Origin: Prevotella veroralis DSM 19559 = JCM 6290
GTDB lineage: Bacteria; Bacteroidota; Bacteroidia; Bacteroidales; Bacteroidaceae
DNA length: 64,000 nucleotides
Assembly (NCBI RefSeq): GCF_000377625.1
Contig: NZ_KB898328.1
Location: 124,001-188,000 of the forward strand
Reading direction: 5' to 3'
Below are positions 56,726-64,000 of the stretch, piece after piece. The translations under genes and the position numbers were made by a program. The stretch's first letter is position 1. Each line of letters begins with the position of its first letter. The notes under the pieces are model-generated. The model ran no database searches. It saw only the letters and a list, made by a program, of their open reading frames with translations, and was not told where the DNA came from.

Positions 56726-57274
56726 GTGTCTCCCCTCGATGAATCGGAAGAAGTTCGCTTGTTGGCGAGCTCGGAAGAGCGACAAAAAGCGTTCGAAGAC
56801 ATTGTTAACCAGTATAGCGAGCAGCTATATTGGAAGATTCGTAGTATTGTTCTTACGCATGATGATGCCGATGACGTGTTGCAGAATACGTTGTTAAAGG
56901 CATGGAAAGGACTTGACAATTTTCAAGGCAAGTCCCAGCTAAGTACGTGGTTATACCGCATTGCCATCAACGAGTCGCTCGCTTTTCTACGCTGTAAGCG
57001 TTCGGAGGTTATCGCGGGGGCTGAAGCTGAAATGCACATCGCCAGTGAGTTGTTGGCTGATGAGTATTTCGATGGTGATAAGGGACAGGCGTTGCTGCAA
57101 GAAGCCATCGCCACCTTGCCTGATGTGCAGCGTATGGTATTCACCTTACACTACTTTGATGAGATGAAGTATAGCGATATGAGCGACTTACTGGGTACGA
57201 GTATCGGAGCATTGAAAGCCTCCTATCACATTGCAATAGAGAAGATTACAGCGATTATGAAGCGTTACGAGTGA
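56726..57274 (+). CDS. ECF-type RNA polymerase sigma factor
   Basis: About 182 residues with the two domains of group 4 sigma factors. Region 2: FEDIVNQYSEQLYWKIRSIVLTHDDADDVLQNTLLKAWKGLDNFQGKSQLSTWLYRIAINESLAFLR (core binding and -10 recognition). Region 4: LPDVQRMVFTLHYFDEMKYSDMSDLLGTSIGALKASYHIAIEKI (helix-turn-helix). It has no FecR-type anti-sigma gene next to it, unlike SusCD-linked ECF factors. A GTG at 56726 and a TTG at 56717 are the only plausible starts; I prefer GTG. A short protein with the partner-type N-terminus follows 92 bp downstream. Confidence 0.9.
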   Translation: MSPLDESEEVRLLASSEERQKAFEDIVNQYSEQLYWKIRSIVLTHDDADDVLQNTLLKAWKGLDNFQGKSQLSTWLYRIAINESLAFLRCKRSEVIAGAEAEMHIASELLADEYFDGDKGQALLQEAIATLPDVQRMVFTLHYFDEMKYSDMSDLLGTSIGALKASYHIAIEKITAIMKRYE

Positions 57275-57366
57275 TGTTCCTCATCGTTCAGAACGAAATA
57301 AAATAGCACCTTGTTTAAACCAATGGGTCGATTCAGAATCAAAGAAGTAATAAGTATAATGCTCTT

Positions 57367-57552
57367 ATGAAACCAGAATTTTACCTACAAACAACTTATG
57401 GAAAGGTGCGTCCTTTCCGTGTTCCCGATGATTATTTTGCGTCTTTTCCCAGCCGACTGATCAATAAACTGTTAGCGAATGAGGCTGTGGCAGGTTGGGA
57501 AGAGCTACGCCAGCGGATGAATGAAGACCATCGCCTGTCTGCTAATATATAA
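57367..57552 (+). CDS. Short partner of the sigma factor (possibly truncated)
   Basis: A 61-residue protein. Its N-terminal pattern PFRVPDDYFASFPSRLINKL matches the NPFxVPxxYF start commonly seen in proteins encoded just after ECF sigma genes of Bacteroidota. Those are usually longer and carry a membrane helix, which is absent here. The frame ends in TAA TAA supplied by the over-represented 12-mer TATAATAAGGTG (57548-57559), so the gene may have been cut by insertion of that sequence, or may be a natural short form. A role in sigma control is inferred from position only. Confidence 0.55.
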   Translation: MKPEFYLQTTYGKVRPFRVPDDYFASFPSRLINKLLANEAVAGWEELRQRMNEDHRLSANI

Positions 57553-57559
57553 TAAGGTG
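57548..57559 (+). repeat. Copy of the 12-mer TATAATAAGGTG, forming stop codons
   Basis: One of seven exact copies. It provides the tandem TAA stop codons of the short sigma-partner gene. Confidence 0.55.
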
Positions 57560-57617
57560 TAGCGGAGGAGACCGATTTTTAATAATTAAAAACATAACAA
57601 AGAGAAAGATAAAACAC

Positions 57618-59135
57618 ATGAGACAGATTCGTGAAGGCATGAAAGTTCTATCGTTGATAGTACTTTTCATGGCTGTGAGTATGGGCATCTTTGCCAAGAG
57701 TCAACCGTCAAAGCGCGAGTTTCGTGGGGCTTGGATCCAGTGTGTCAATGGGCAGTTTCAGGGTATCGGAACGCAACAGATGCAGCAAACCCTGCGTTAT
57801 CAGTTGGACGAACTACAAAAGGATGGAGTTAACGCCATCATCTTTCAGGTGCGACCGGAGTGTGACGCGCTCTATCCAAGTAAGTTAGAACCATGGAGCA
57901 AGTTCCTCTCTGGGCGTCAAGGACAGGCTCCTTCGCCTTATTGGGATCCCTTGCAATGGATGATTGACGAATGTCATAAGCGGGGAATGGAGCTGCATGC
58001 GTGGATCAATCCCTATCGTGCTAAGACGAAGACAACCAACCAGTTGGCTAATAACCACATCGCTGTGCAACATCCCGAACGCGTCTTTTCATACGATGGA
58101 CAGTACATCTTGAATCCAGCTTTGCGTGAGAATCGTGAGTATATATGCCAGGTTGTTAACGACATTGTGACCCGCTACGATGTAGACGGACTTCACATTG
58201 ATGATTACTTCTATCCTTATCCTGCTGCCGGACAGCCCATTCCCGATCAACGCAACTTCCAACAGGATCCGAGAGGATTCTCGAATATCAACGACTGGAG
58301 GCGTGATAACGTTGATGTCTTCGTCAAGGAGTTAGGCGAAACGATACATAAAGCGAAGCCATGGGTGAAGTTTGGCGTGTCACCCTTTGGTATTTACCGC
58401 AATCAAAAGACTGACCCTCGTAACGGAAGTAGGACGAATGGACTTCAAAACTACGATGATCTCTATGCCGATGTACTAAAGTGGGTGAACAACGGATGGG
58501 TTGATTATTGTGTTCCACAGCTCTATTGGGAGATCGGCAATCGTGCTGCTGACTACAAGGAATTGATTGGTTGGTGGAATCGCAACGCTGGGAAACGCCC
58601 ATTATACATAGGTGAAGACGTGTTGCGAACCGTCAAATTCGCTGATCCACAGAACCCTTCTATCCATCAGTTAGCGGCTAAGCGCCGCTTACACCAGCAG
58701 TCGGCAAATGTCAATGGAACGGTACTTTGGTATGCAAAGTCGGCTGTTGACAACCCTGGAAACTATGGAACTCTCTTGCGAACAGACTACTGGCGCTATC
58801 CAGCCTTGCAACCCTTAATGCCTTTCATAGACTCTGATGCACCGAAGCACCCTAAGCGGTTGAAGGCAAAATGGGAGCGCGATGGCTATTACCTGACGTG
58901 GAAAGCTCCGAAGGGAAAGGGCTGGCAGGATGAAGCCTACCGATATGTTGTCTATCAGTTCACGCCCGACGAGCCTCTTAATACCGATGACCCGTCAAAG
59001 ATTATAGCCGTGCCTTACGACAATAAGGTGCGTTTGAATTATAAAGATGGCAGTTGTAAGTACGTCTATGTGGTCACTGCTCTGGATCGAATGAGCAATG
59101 AGAGTGCAGGAAAGAAGAAGAAGGTGAAGCTGTAA
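57618..59135 (+). CDS. GHL10-type glycoside hydrolase (DUF187 family), paralogue 2
   Basis: A 505-residue exported protein. Signal region MRQIREGMKVLSLIVLFMAVSMGIFA; an internal Met at residue 8 could also start it. The GHL10 domain carries REFRGAWIQCVNGQF, AIIFQVRPECDALYPSKLEPW, YWDPLQWMIDECHKRGMELHAWINPYR, YDVDGLHIDDYFYPYP (acidic residues likely catalytic) and WVDYCVPQLYWEIG. A C-terminal Fn3-like domain follows (about 420-505; LKAKWERDGYYLTWKAPKG, YVYVVTALDRMSNES). It is about 35% or less similar by eye to the copy at 17687-19375. The family substrate is uncertain. Its stop is followed within about 12 bp by an R8 repeat. Confidence 0.85.
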   Translation: MRQIREGMKVLSLIVLFMAVSMGIFAKSQPSKREFRGAWIQCVNGQFQGIGTQQMQQTLRYQLDELQKDGVNAIIFQVRPECDALYPSKLEPWSKFLSGRQGQAPSPYWDPLQWMIDECHKRGMELHAWINPYRAKTKTTNQLANNHIAVQHPERVFSYDGQYILNPALRENREYICQVVNDIVTRYDVDGLHIDDYFYPYPAAGQPIPDQRNFQQDPRGFSNINDWRRDNVDVFVKELGETIHKAKPWVKFGVSPFGIYRNQKTDPRNGSRTNGLQNYDDLYADVLKWVNNGWVDYCVPQLYWEIGNRAADYKELIGWWNRNAGKRPLYIGEDVLRTVKFADPQNPSIHQLAAKRRLHQQSANVNGTVLWYAKSAVDNPGNYGTLLRTDYWRYPALQPLMPFIDSDAPKHPKRLKAKWERDGYYLTWKAPKGKGWQDEAYRYVVYQFTPDEPLNTDDPSKIIAVPYDNKVRLNYKDGSCKYVYVVTALDRMSNESAGKKKKVKL

Positions 59136-59310
59136 AGAGGTTCTCTAAAACCCCACCCGACCTCCCCCAAGGGGAGGGGTGCCTAACGGAAGTTAATTAG
59201 GGGAGGCTCTTCTTTAATTCAAAATTCAAAGTTCAAAATTCAAAATTATGATTAGATAGAGTTGACGAGTGGACAGGTTGACAAGTAAACGAGTTGTTTG
59301 TTCTATCAAA

Positions 59311-59398
59311 GAGGGCGTTTCTTCGATATGAAGGAAGCCTCTCTTCGATGCGACGGAACGCCCTCTTCAAAGCGAAGAAGGCGTCTCTTTAATTAAAG
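59311..59398. repeat. R1 array, four 22-bp units
   Basis: Units start at 59311, 59333, 59355 and 59377. Unit 2 is identical to unit 2 of the array at 9750 (GGAAGCCTCTCTTCGATGCG), so the two arrays share ancestry. Confidence 0.85.
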
Positions 59399-59932
59399 AT
59401 AATGCCAACCTGTAGGGACAGACGCCCTCGTCTGTCCGCCAGAGTCCGCCAGATCCGCAACCAACTTCCCCGCTTTATGCGGACAGACGAGGGCGTCTGT
59501 CCCTACTTTGTGGTATCCTTTTGTATAGAAAGAACCATTCCAATTAGCTTCCGTTAGGCACTCCTCCCCTTGGGGGAGGCTGGGTGGGGTTCCCATACGA
59601 GGGCGTCTGTCCCTACTGTGAAGCCTCACCCTGTCCCCTCTCCCAATGGAGAGGGAGAGTAGATAGTACCACTTTTCGACAGAACAAACAACTCGTTTAC
59701 TTGTCAACCAGTCCACTCGTCCACTCATACCAGCCACACTTTAGAAGTTAAGCAAGACCTTTGGGGAAGACATCCCCTCCTTCGGAGGGGCTTGGGGAGG
59801 CTTTAATTTGAATTGTGAACTTTGAATTTTGAATTAAAGAAGAGGCTTCTTTTACTAATTATCCATCGTCTAAATAGATTAGTTGAGAGGTAAAAGTATA
59901 TGAAAAGAGTTGCTTGTTTCGGATATAATTCA

Positions 59933-59940
59933 TACCTTTG
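59933..59940 (+). promoter_or_regulatory. Rubrerythrin -7 promoter box
   Basis: TACCTTTG, with GTTG 20 bp upstream as a -33 candidate. The leader is about 125 bases. Confidence 0.6.
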
Positions 59941-60067
59941 CAACGTGATTTGGAATAATTACAAAGATACTAAAAGGATAACACTTGATAGCGAGCTGAT
60001 CGTTAGGAGCGATGGAGCTATCAATGAAGAATAAAACAGATATACATTATTTAAATACAAAAACATT

Positions 60068-60721
60068 ATGAAGAAGAAGTTTATTTGCACAGTTTGTGGT
60101 TACATGTATGAGGGTGCTGAGGCTCCTGCTGAGTGCCCAGTTTGTCACGCAAAAGCCGATAAGTTCAAGGAGTTCAACCCATCTGCTTTGAAGGGAACAA
60201 AGACAGAGCAGAACCTAAAAGCAGCTTTTGCAGGTGAGAGTCAGGCTCACACTAAGTACCTCTACTATGCTTCTAAGGCAAAGAAAGACGGTTACCAGCA
60301 GATCGCCGGGTTCTTTGAAGAGACCGCACTAAACGAGAAGGAGCATGCTAAACTATGGTTCAAGTTCTTGCATGAAGGCGATATCCCAACAACGACGAAG
60401 AACTTAGAAGACGCTGCAAATGGTGAGAACTACGAGTGGACGGATATGTATGATCAGATGGCAAAGACCGCTATGGAGGAAGGCTTCCCAGAGTTAGCTG
60501 TTAAGTTCCGCGGCGTTGGTCAGGTTGAAAAGCACCACGAGGAGCGTTATCGCAAGCTGTTGAAGAACATTGAGGACAAGGTTGTCTTCTCTCGTGATGG
60601 CGATTGCATTTGGCAGTGCCGCAACTGTGGTCATATCGTAGTAGGTAAGTATGCACCTGCTGTATGCCCTGTTTGCAACCACCCACAGAGCTTCTTCCAG
60701 GTTCAGGAGAATAACTTCTAA
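60068..60721 (+). CDS. Rubrerythrin with rubredoxin-like domains at both ends
   Basis: A 217-residue peroxide-scavenging protein, about 25 longer than usual rubrerythrins. The N-terminal 1-37 form an extra short rubredoxin-like site (C7, C10, C23, C26). A ferritin-like di-iron domain (about 45-170) follows with E57, then E90-x-x-H93 and a later E-x-x-H in VEKHHEERY. The C-terminal rubredoxin (about 180-217) has two CxxC pairs in [22 protein letters not shown]. The family reduces hydrogen peroxide with electrons passed from the rubredoxin iron, protecting anaerobes against oxygen. A second iron site at the N-terminus is uncommon and may alter electron supply. A strong terminator follows. Confidence 0.9.
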   Translation: MKKKFICTVCGYMYEGAEAPAECPVCHAKADKFKEFNPSALKGTKTEQNLKAAFAGESQAHTKYLYYASKAKKDGYQQIAGFFEETALNEKEHAKLWFKFLHEGDIPTTTKNLEDAANGENYEWTDMYDQMAKTAMEEGFPELAVKFRGVGQVEKHHEERYRKLLKNIEDKVVFSRDGDCIWQCRNCGHIVVGKYAPAVCPVCNHPQSFFQVQENNF

Positions 60722-60806
60722 ATTCTCACTGAGCGTGACGACGATAAGACAATAAGTCGGTCTTTATAATTCCACATCGTCAGTCGCACTGGAGAAGAAA
60801 GACTAT

Positions 60807-60841
60807 AAGAGTTGTATCAACGCTTGATACAACTCTTTTTT
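60807..60841 (+). terminator. Rubrerythrin intrinsic terminator
   Basis: AAGAGTTGTATCAA and TTGATACAACTCTT form a 14-bp perfect stem with a 3-base loop, then a T-tract. Confidence 0.9.
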
Positions 60842-60888
60842 ATATCACCTTTTGCCACGAAAGCACCCGTTTTCTCAGATAATTTTCG

Positions 60889-60896
60889 TACTTTTG
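60889..60896 (+). promoter_or_regulatory. -7 promoter box of the 440-aa gene
   Basis: TACTTTTG, about 47 bp upstream of the ATG at 60943. Confidence 0.55.
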
Positions 60897-60942
60897 CGCC
60901 ACTTTTTGCCCTTTGGCAACAACATAAACATAACGTTTTACG

Positions 60943-62265
60943 ATGGAAACTGCAATGGATAACGAAACAGAAAGTCTACAAGCATGGACTGAAGTAAATC
61001 ACCAGTCAGAAGATTATAACCCTTTCGTGAAGGCATCGCTACTAACTCGTGCCACACAATTCAGCCTTTGTCGCATGGGACGGGAGCCTGAGCAGGTGCG
61101 CCAGAGCTTTGTTGTTTTTCGTGCGAAAGGCACTACCGAGTGGGAAGATAATGCCCCACTGGGACGCATTGAAGCGATGGTCTTAGGCGATGATGACGAG
61201 GAGGTGCGTCCTACGGAAGTAATCAATTTAGGTGTAGACCCAGCCGATTTCCTCACGATGGTGCACCAGGATGCCGAGTCAACAACCTTTCGGATTGATT
61301 GGTATCATGGTGAGGTACGGGTCGAAGGAGCGAAGAAGACCGATGAAGGATACAAAGTTCATAAGGCGGATTGTGCTGATGGTAAGCCACTGACGTGCAC
61401 CCTCATGCCTGATAAAGAGGGCGATCCGTTTACCTTGGAACTGCAGTTACCCTTTTCCGGGTTTAATATCACGGGCGAAGATGGAGCTATGGTAGTGGGC
61501 GATCTGACCATTTCTTCTGACGAATTAGACAAATATACCTATCGTTTCGAAGGTAACGAGGATGATGATCGGTTTGCTGTTAGCCTCGACGACTTGGCTC
61601 AGAGCTATCAATATATATGGTATGAGGATGGCACGCTATCGGTTCGCAACCTCCGAAAGAAGATGGAGAAGGTGCGCGAGCAGGCTGCCCAAGGAAAGCT
61701 GTCGGAGCTGTTACAGGGTTCGCGCAACGCTTTGGTGAAACATAAAGACACCCGTTGGCGAATCATCGTTACGAAGGCGTTGCAGACAGAAGAGGCTATG
61801 GATCTGAATGCGGTGGACTTATGTCGGATGGTATTCACACGTTTTCAGACCACAGATGTGGATGAGGATGCGTTGATACAGGAGCTAATTGCGATGGAAG
61901 ACCACCATTATTTCCAATGGATGTGGCTCAAATCGGACGATTGGCAGCATGAGTATCTGGCTGATTTGATGGGACTTGATGGTATAGAACAGGATCAGGA
62001 GAAGATGATGCAACTGGCATTACGTTATAATCAGTTCGATCGGTTCATGCAGAAACTGCGCCGTGCTTCATTGGATGAGGTTGGTCCGGTGCAGGCTGAT
62101 GCACTCCAGATGCGCAACAACAAACGTAAGATTACACGTTGTCTGAAGCGTTTAGAGCGTCATCAACAAGGCGAGGAATCCTTATGGGAAGCCGATTTGG
62201 AGGAGCGAGAAGAGCAGTTGCTGTTCTTCCGCAGCTACCATAGTGCATTTGAGACAGTCGATTGA
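60943..62265 (+). CDS. Hypothetical protein, 440 residues
   Basis: I do not recognise a family. No signal peptide or membrane segment is seen, so it is probably cytoplasmic. It is acidic, with three visible parts: residues 1-200, a mostly beta-rich part with many Asp/Glu runs (GRIEAMVLGDDDEEVRPTEV, FTLELQLPFSGFNITGEDGAMVVGDL); residues 215-240, a short helical linker with basic residues (LSVRNLRKKMEKVREQAAQGKLSELLQG); residues 250-440, an all-helical part (VDLCRMVFTRFQTTDVDEDALIQELIAMEDHHYFQWMWLKSDD, NNKRKITRCLKRLERHQQGEESLWEADLEEREEQLLFF). It is monocistronic with its own -7 box. The Met at residue 5 is an alternative start. Confidence 0.7.
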   Translation: METAMDNETESLQAWTEVNHQSEDYNPFVKASLLTRATQFSLCRMGREPEQVRQSFVVFRAKGTTEWEDNAPLGRIEAMVLGDDDEEVRPTEVINLGVDPADFLTMVHQDAESTTFRIDWYHGEVRVEGAKKTDEGYKVHKADCADGKPLTCTLMPDKEGDPFTLELQLPFSGFNITGEDGAMVVGDLTISSDELDKYTYRFEGNEDDDRFAVSLDDLAQSYQYIWYEDGTLSVRNLRKKMEKVREQAAQGKLSELLQGSRNALVKHKDTRWRIIVTKALQTEEAMDLNAVDLCRMVFTRFQTTDVDEDALIQELIAMEDHHYFQWMWLKSDDWQHEYLADLMGLDGIEQDQEKMMQLALRYNQFDRFMQKLRRASLDEVGPVQADALQMRNNKRKITRCLKRLERHQQGEESLWEADLEEREEQLLFFRSYHSAFETVD

Positions 62266-62764
62266 TTGCTTTGCAGTTCGGATTCTTTTTTGTATTTTTG
62301 CAGTGCTGTCTGAGTTGGCAAGTAGACGAGTTAGCAAGTAAACAAGTTGCTTGTCTTGTGGGAGACATCGCACCGAAAAGGCAGTTGGGATGGTCACTTG
62401 GTGTGTAACGAAACTGTGCCTCATTAGCAGAAACAGCAGGGGCAAGAACGAGGAGACGCCCTCGTCAAAAGGAAGAGGGCGTTCCGTCGCATCGAAGAGA
62501 GGCTTTCTTCACATCAAGGAAACGCCCTCTTTAAATTGAAGAGAAGCTTTCTTCAAATGAAGTGAACATCACCGTGTAGGGACAGATGCCCTCGTCTATC
62601 CGCCAAATCACGATTAATCCTCCCCAATCTACCTCTCTTTAGGCGGACAGGTGAGGGCATCTGTCCCTACATTGAGGCACTACATCCAACAGAACAAGTA
62701 ACTTGTCTACACGTCAACTCGTTAACTTGTTTACTCAAACAAACAACTACAATAAATCAAGACA
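62266..62764. repeat. 0.5-kb gap: R6, R1 array, R2 element
   Basis: No gene is seen. A short R6 piece (about 62310-62350), an R1 array (62453-62562), an R2 element (about 62574-62672; arms with slightly diverged ATGCCCTCGTCTATCC) and an inverted R6 (about 62685-62735) lead to the MaoC gene. A possible promoter (TATTTTTG, 62292-62299) sits at the start of the gap. Confidence 0.75.
62453..62562. repeat. R1 array, five 22-bp units
   Basis: Units start at 62453, 62475, 62497, 62519 and 62541. They alternate orientation (complementary, forward, variant, complementary, variant). Confidence 0.85.
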
Positions 62765-63229
62765 ATGGCAAAATTAATTGTAAATAACTATGATGAGCTT
62801 GCTGCCCGATTAGGTGAGAAGCTCGGAGAAAGTGAGTGGTTACTGGTTGATCAGGAGCGTATTAACCTCTTTGCTGACGCTACCCTTGATCATCAATGGA
62901 TACATGTTGACCAAGAGCGGGCTAAGGTGGAGAGTCCTTATAAGAGTACGATTGCACACGGATACCTTACCCTTTCACTCTTACCACACATGTGGCAGGA
63001 GATCATCGAGGTGCATAATCTTAAGATGATGGTTAATTATGGCATGGACAAGATGCGCTTCGGAAAGCCTGTATTGTCTGGCTCACGCGTTCGACTCGTT
63101 GCCAAACTCGACAGCATTGAGAACCTCCGTGGCATTTGCAAAGCAGGTATCAAGTTTCAAATTGAGATTGAAGGCGAGCGCAAACCAGCCCTTGAAGGCG
63201 TTGCAACTTTCCTTTATTACTTTGAATAA
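62765..63229 (+). CDS. MaoC-like dehydratase (hotdog fold)
   Basis: A 154-residue single-domain hotdog protein. The hydratase signature is ADATLDHQWIHVDQERAKVESPYKSTIAHGYLTLSLLPHM, with the Asp and His of the catalytic pair in DHQWIH and the AHG turn. The family hydrates or dehydrates enoyl-CoA thioesters, in (R)-specific fatty acid steps or related routes. The true substrate here is unknown. It lies alone, and no acyl-CoA genes are beside it. A complex inverted-repeat region follows the stop codon. Confidence 0.88.
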   Translation: MAKLIVNNYDELAARLGEKLGESEWLLVDQERINLFADATLDHQWIHVDQERAKVESPYKSTIAHGYLTLSLLPHMWQEIIEVHNLKMMVNYGMDKMRFGKPVLSGSRVRLVAKLDSIENLRGICKAGIKFQIEIEGERKPALEGVATFLYYFE

Positions 63230-63250
63230 GGACATCGCCTAAGTTTTAGG

Positions 63251-63372
63251 AAAGGGGTGTTTCAAAGGTTCGGGCACATGAAGAGTGTGCCCATAGACGC
63301 TCATCTTGTGGGATATGTGAATCGTTTTATCCTTTAAAAGATAGTGAGAACGACCTTTGAAGCACCCTTTTT
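63251..63372 (+). other. Large inverted repeat after the MaoC gene
   Basis: AAAGGGGTGTTTCAAAGGT (63251-63269) pairs with ACCTTTGAAGCACCCTTT (63353-63370) with one bulge and one G-U, followed by five T. Inside is GGGCACA-tgaagag-TGTGCCC (63272-63292). The result is a branched RNA of about 120 bases, either a long terminator or a structured RNA. Confidence 0.5.
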
Positions 63373-63400
63373 ACTATCAAAAAGTGTTAAATATTTTATG

Positions 63401-63414
63401 CTATCAGCTGATAG
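63401..63414. promoter_or_regulatory. Perfect 14-bp palindrome, candidate operator of the MarR gene
   Basis: CTATCAGCTGATAG lies 14 bp before the -7 box, over the -33 region, as expected for an operator of a self-regulated dimeric MarR protein. Confidence 0.55.
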
Positions 63415-63428
63415 TTAGAACATTATAG

Positions 63429-63436
63429 TACCTTTG
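63429..63436 (+). promoter_or_regulatory. -7 promoter box of the MarR gene
   Basis: TACCTTTG, about 92 bp upstream of the start codon. Confidence 0.6.
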
Positions 63437-63528
63437 TACATTATTCTAAGAGGGATAACAACACAAGAAAGTTAGCTTGATAGCAAGGCTGACACAAGCA
63501 AACACAAATTAAAACAAGATACAGAAAT

Positions 63529-64000
63529 ATGGCATACGACCAACTTAAACTTCGCAATCAGATATGTTTTAGATTGTACACAGCAAGCAGACTCGTCACA
63601 CAAACATATTATCCTCTGTTGGAGAAGTTGGGGATTACTTATCCACAATACCTCGTCCTCATGGCATTATGGGAGGAGGATGGACAGAAGGTGATGGAGT
63701 TGGCGCATAGACTCTACCTTGATTCCAATACGGTAACACCGCTTATTCAGCGCATGGCAACCGAAGGATTCGTGACGAGAAAGAAAGGGGAGAAGGACGC
63801 AAGAGAGACTTACGTTTACTTGACGGAGAGTGGAAAAGCACTTGAAAGTGAGGCTGCCAGCATTCCTTCTTGTATGTTGGGAAAGATTCTCAGTGACGCT
63901 ACCGGCGTTGAGACTTTACGCTCTTTATCAGTTGAATTAGACGGCGTTATCAAGACACTCTCCGAACAACGTGCTATGGAGAAGGCACTTGCAAAGGATA
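63529..64000 (+). CDS. MarR-family regulator, OhrR-like (3' end outside window)
   Basis: 157 codons are open to the window edge with no stop. The start ATG is at 63529. The sequence begins MAYDQLKLRNQICFRLYTASRLV, then PLLEKLGITYPQYLVLMALWEEDG, the winged-helix core VMELAHRLYLDSNTVTPLIQRMATEGFVTRKK, and the wing KDARETYVYLTESGKAL. Cys13 within NQICF sits at the peroxide-sensing Cys position of OhrR proteins, which repress organic hydroperoxide resistance genes. An ohr gene could lie just downstream, outside the window. The palindrome upstream suggests self-repression. Confidence 0.88.
   Translation, partial: MAYDQLKLRNQICFRLYTASRLVTQTYYPLLEKLGITYPQYLVLMALWEEDGQKVMELAHRLYLDSNTVTPLIQRMATEGFVTRKKGEKDARETYVYLTESGKALESEAASIPSCMLGKILSDATGVETLRSLSVELDGVIKTLSEQRAMEKALAKD

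Larger units (their letters stand above)
59136..60067. repeat. 0.9-kb gap: repeat mosaic then rubrerythrin promoter
   Basis: No gene is seen. R8 (about 59150-59205), R5, R6, an R1 array (59311-59398), an R2 element (about 59404-59512), R8, a half R2 (about 59595-59618), R4 (about 59622-59655), inverted R6, inverted R7 block (about 59715-59805) and R5 up to about 59838. The remaining 230 bases are unique and carry the rubrerythrin promoter. Confidence 0.75.

Noticed and set aside
59393..59737. Minus-strand 114-residue open frame
   Set aside because: It spans R2, R8, R4 and R6 repeats; the protein is only their translation.
62182..62445. Minus-strand 87-residue open frame
   Set aside because: It overlaps the end of the 440-residue gene and an R6 tract, with no promoter or coding pattern.

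Overview
The window looks like chromosomal DNA of an anaerobic Bacteroidota, most probably a Prevotella-type (Prevotellaceae) member. The evidence is a SusC/SusD pair, type IX secretion-like C-terminal domains, -7 boxes of the Bacteroidota TAnnTTTG type in front of many genes, and weak ribosome binding sites. No phage, transposase, integrase or CRISPR-Cas gene is visible. The species is not resolved.

Layout: 1-938 is the 3' part of a family 2 glycosyltransferase. 1571-6271 (minus) holds an ABC-2/DUF5687-like membrane protein, a LolA-like periplasmic protein and the FtsK translocase. 6377-9678 (plus) holds a DEDD exonuclease, an RlmI-like rRNA methyltransferase and TilS. 10099-17297 (plus) holds pyrG, yidC, a DPP5-like S9 peptidase and an MFS carrier. 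17687-27132 is mostly minus strand: GHL10 hydrolase, uvrA, small hypothetical genes, YccF, nitroreductase, DHH phosphoesterase and a sugar nucleotidyltransferase. 28450-32915 carries a TonB-dependent receptor, queC and pgk. 33001-36379 is a sialic acid cassette (NanM-like mutarotase, MFS permease, NanA lyase). 37704-38292 carries four tRNA genes. 39320-55725 is a polysaccharide utilization locus: SusC, SusD and three consecutive GH85-type endo-beta-N-acetylglucosaminidases. 56367-59135 carries a small secreted protein, an ECF sigma factor, a short partner and a second GHL10 hydrolase. 60068-64000 has a rubrerythrin with two rubredoxin-like ends, an unknown 440-aa protein, a MaoC hydratase and the start of an OhrR/MarR regulator.

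How it fits together: GH85 enzymes cut the chitobiose core of N-glycans. The SusCD pair would import the released glycan, and the nearby NanM/NanT/NanA genes would take up and cleave sialic acid. The region from 33 to 56 kb therefore reads as host-glycoprotein foraging. Most of the rest is housekeeping.

The most unusual part lies between genes. Nearly every long gap is a mosaic of a few repeat families, often starting within a dozen bases of a stop codon. I label them: R1, arrays of 22-bp units (core GAGGGCGTTTC in either orientation, flanked by GAA and TTC, with about 5 variable bases); R2, a bipartite element whose ~28-bp inverted arms each contain a GGACAGACG/CGTCTGTCC hairpin; R3, a ~125-bp element containing ACACGGAT and GTTCCTAAAGGAAC; R4, the hairpin CCCCTCTCC-gaat-GGAGAGGGG; R5, AT-rich AATTCAAAATTC strings; R6, an 8-bp degenerate tandem TTGACAAG/TTGACGAG; R7, the hairpin CCCCTCCGAAGGAGGGG within a ~125-bp conserved block; R8, CCTCCCCCAAGGGGAGG. 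There is also a 44/45-bp minisatellite after the PUL, a strong small-RNA candidate at 36759-36846, and a heavily over-represented 12-mer (TATAATAAGGTG).
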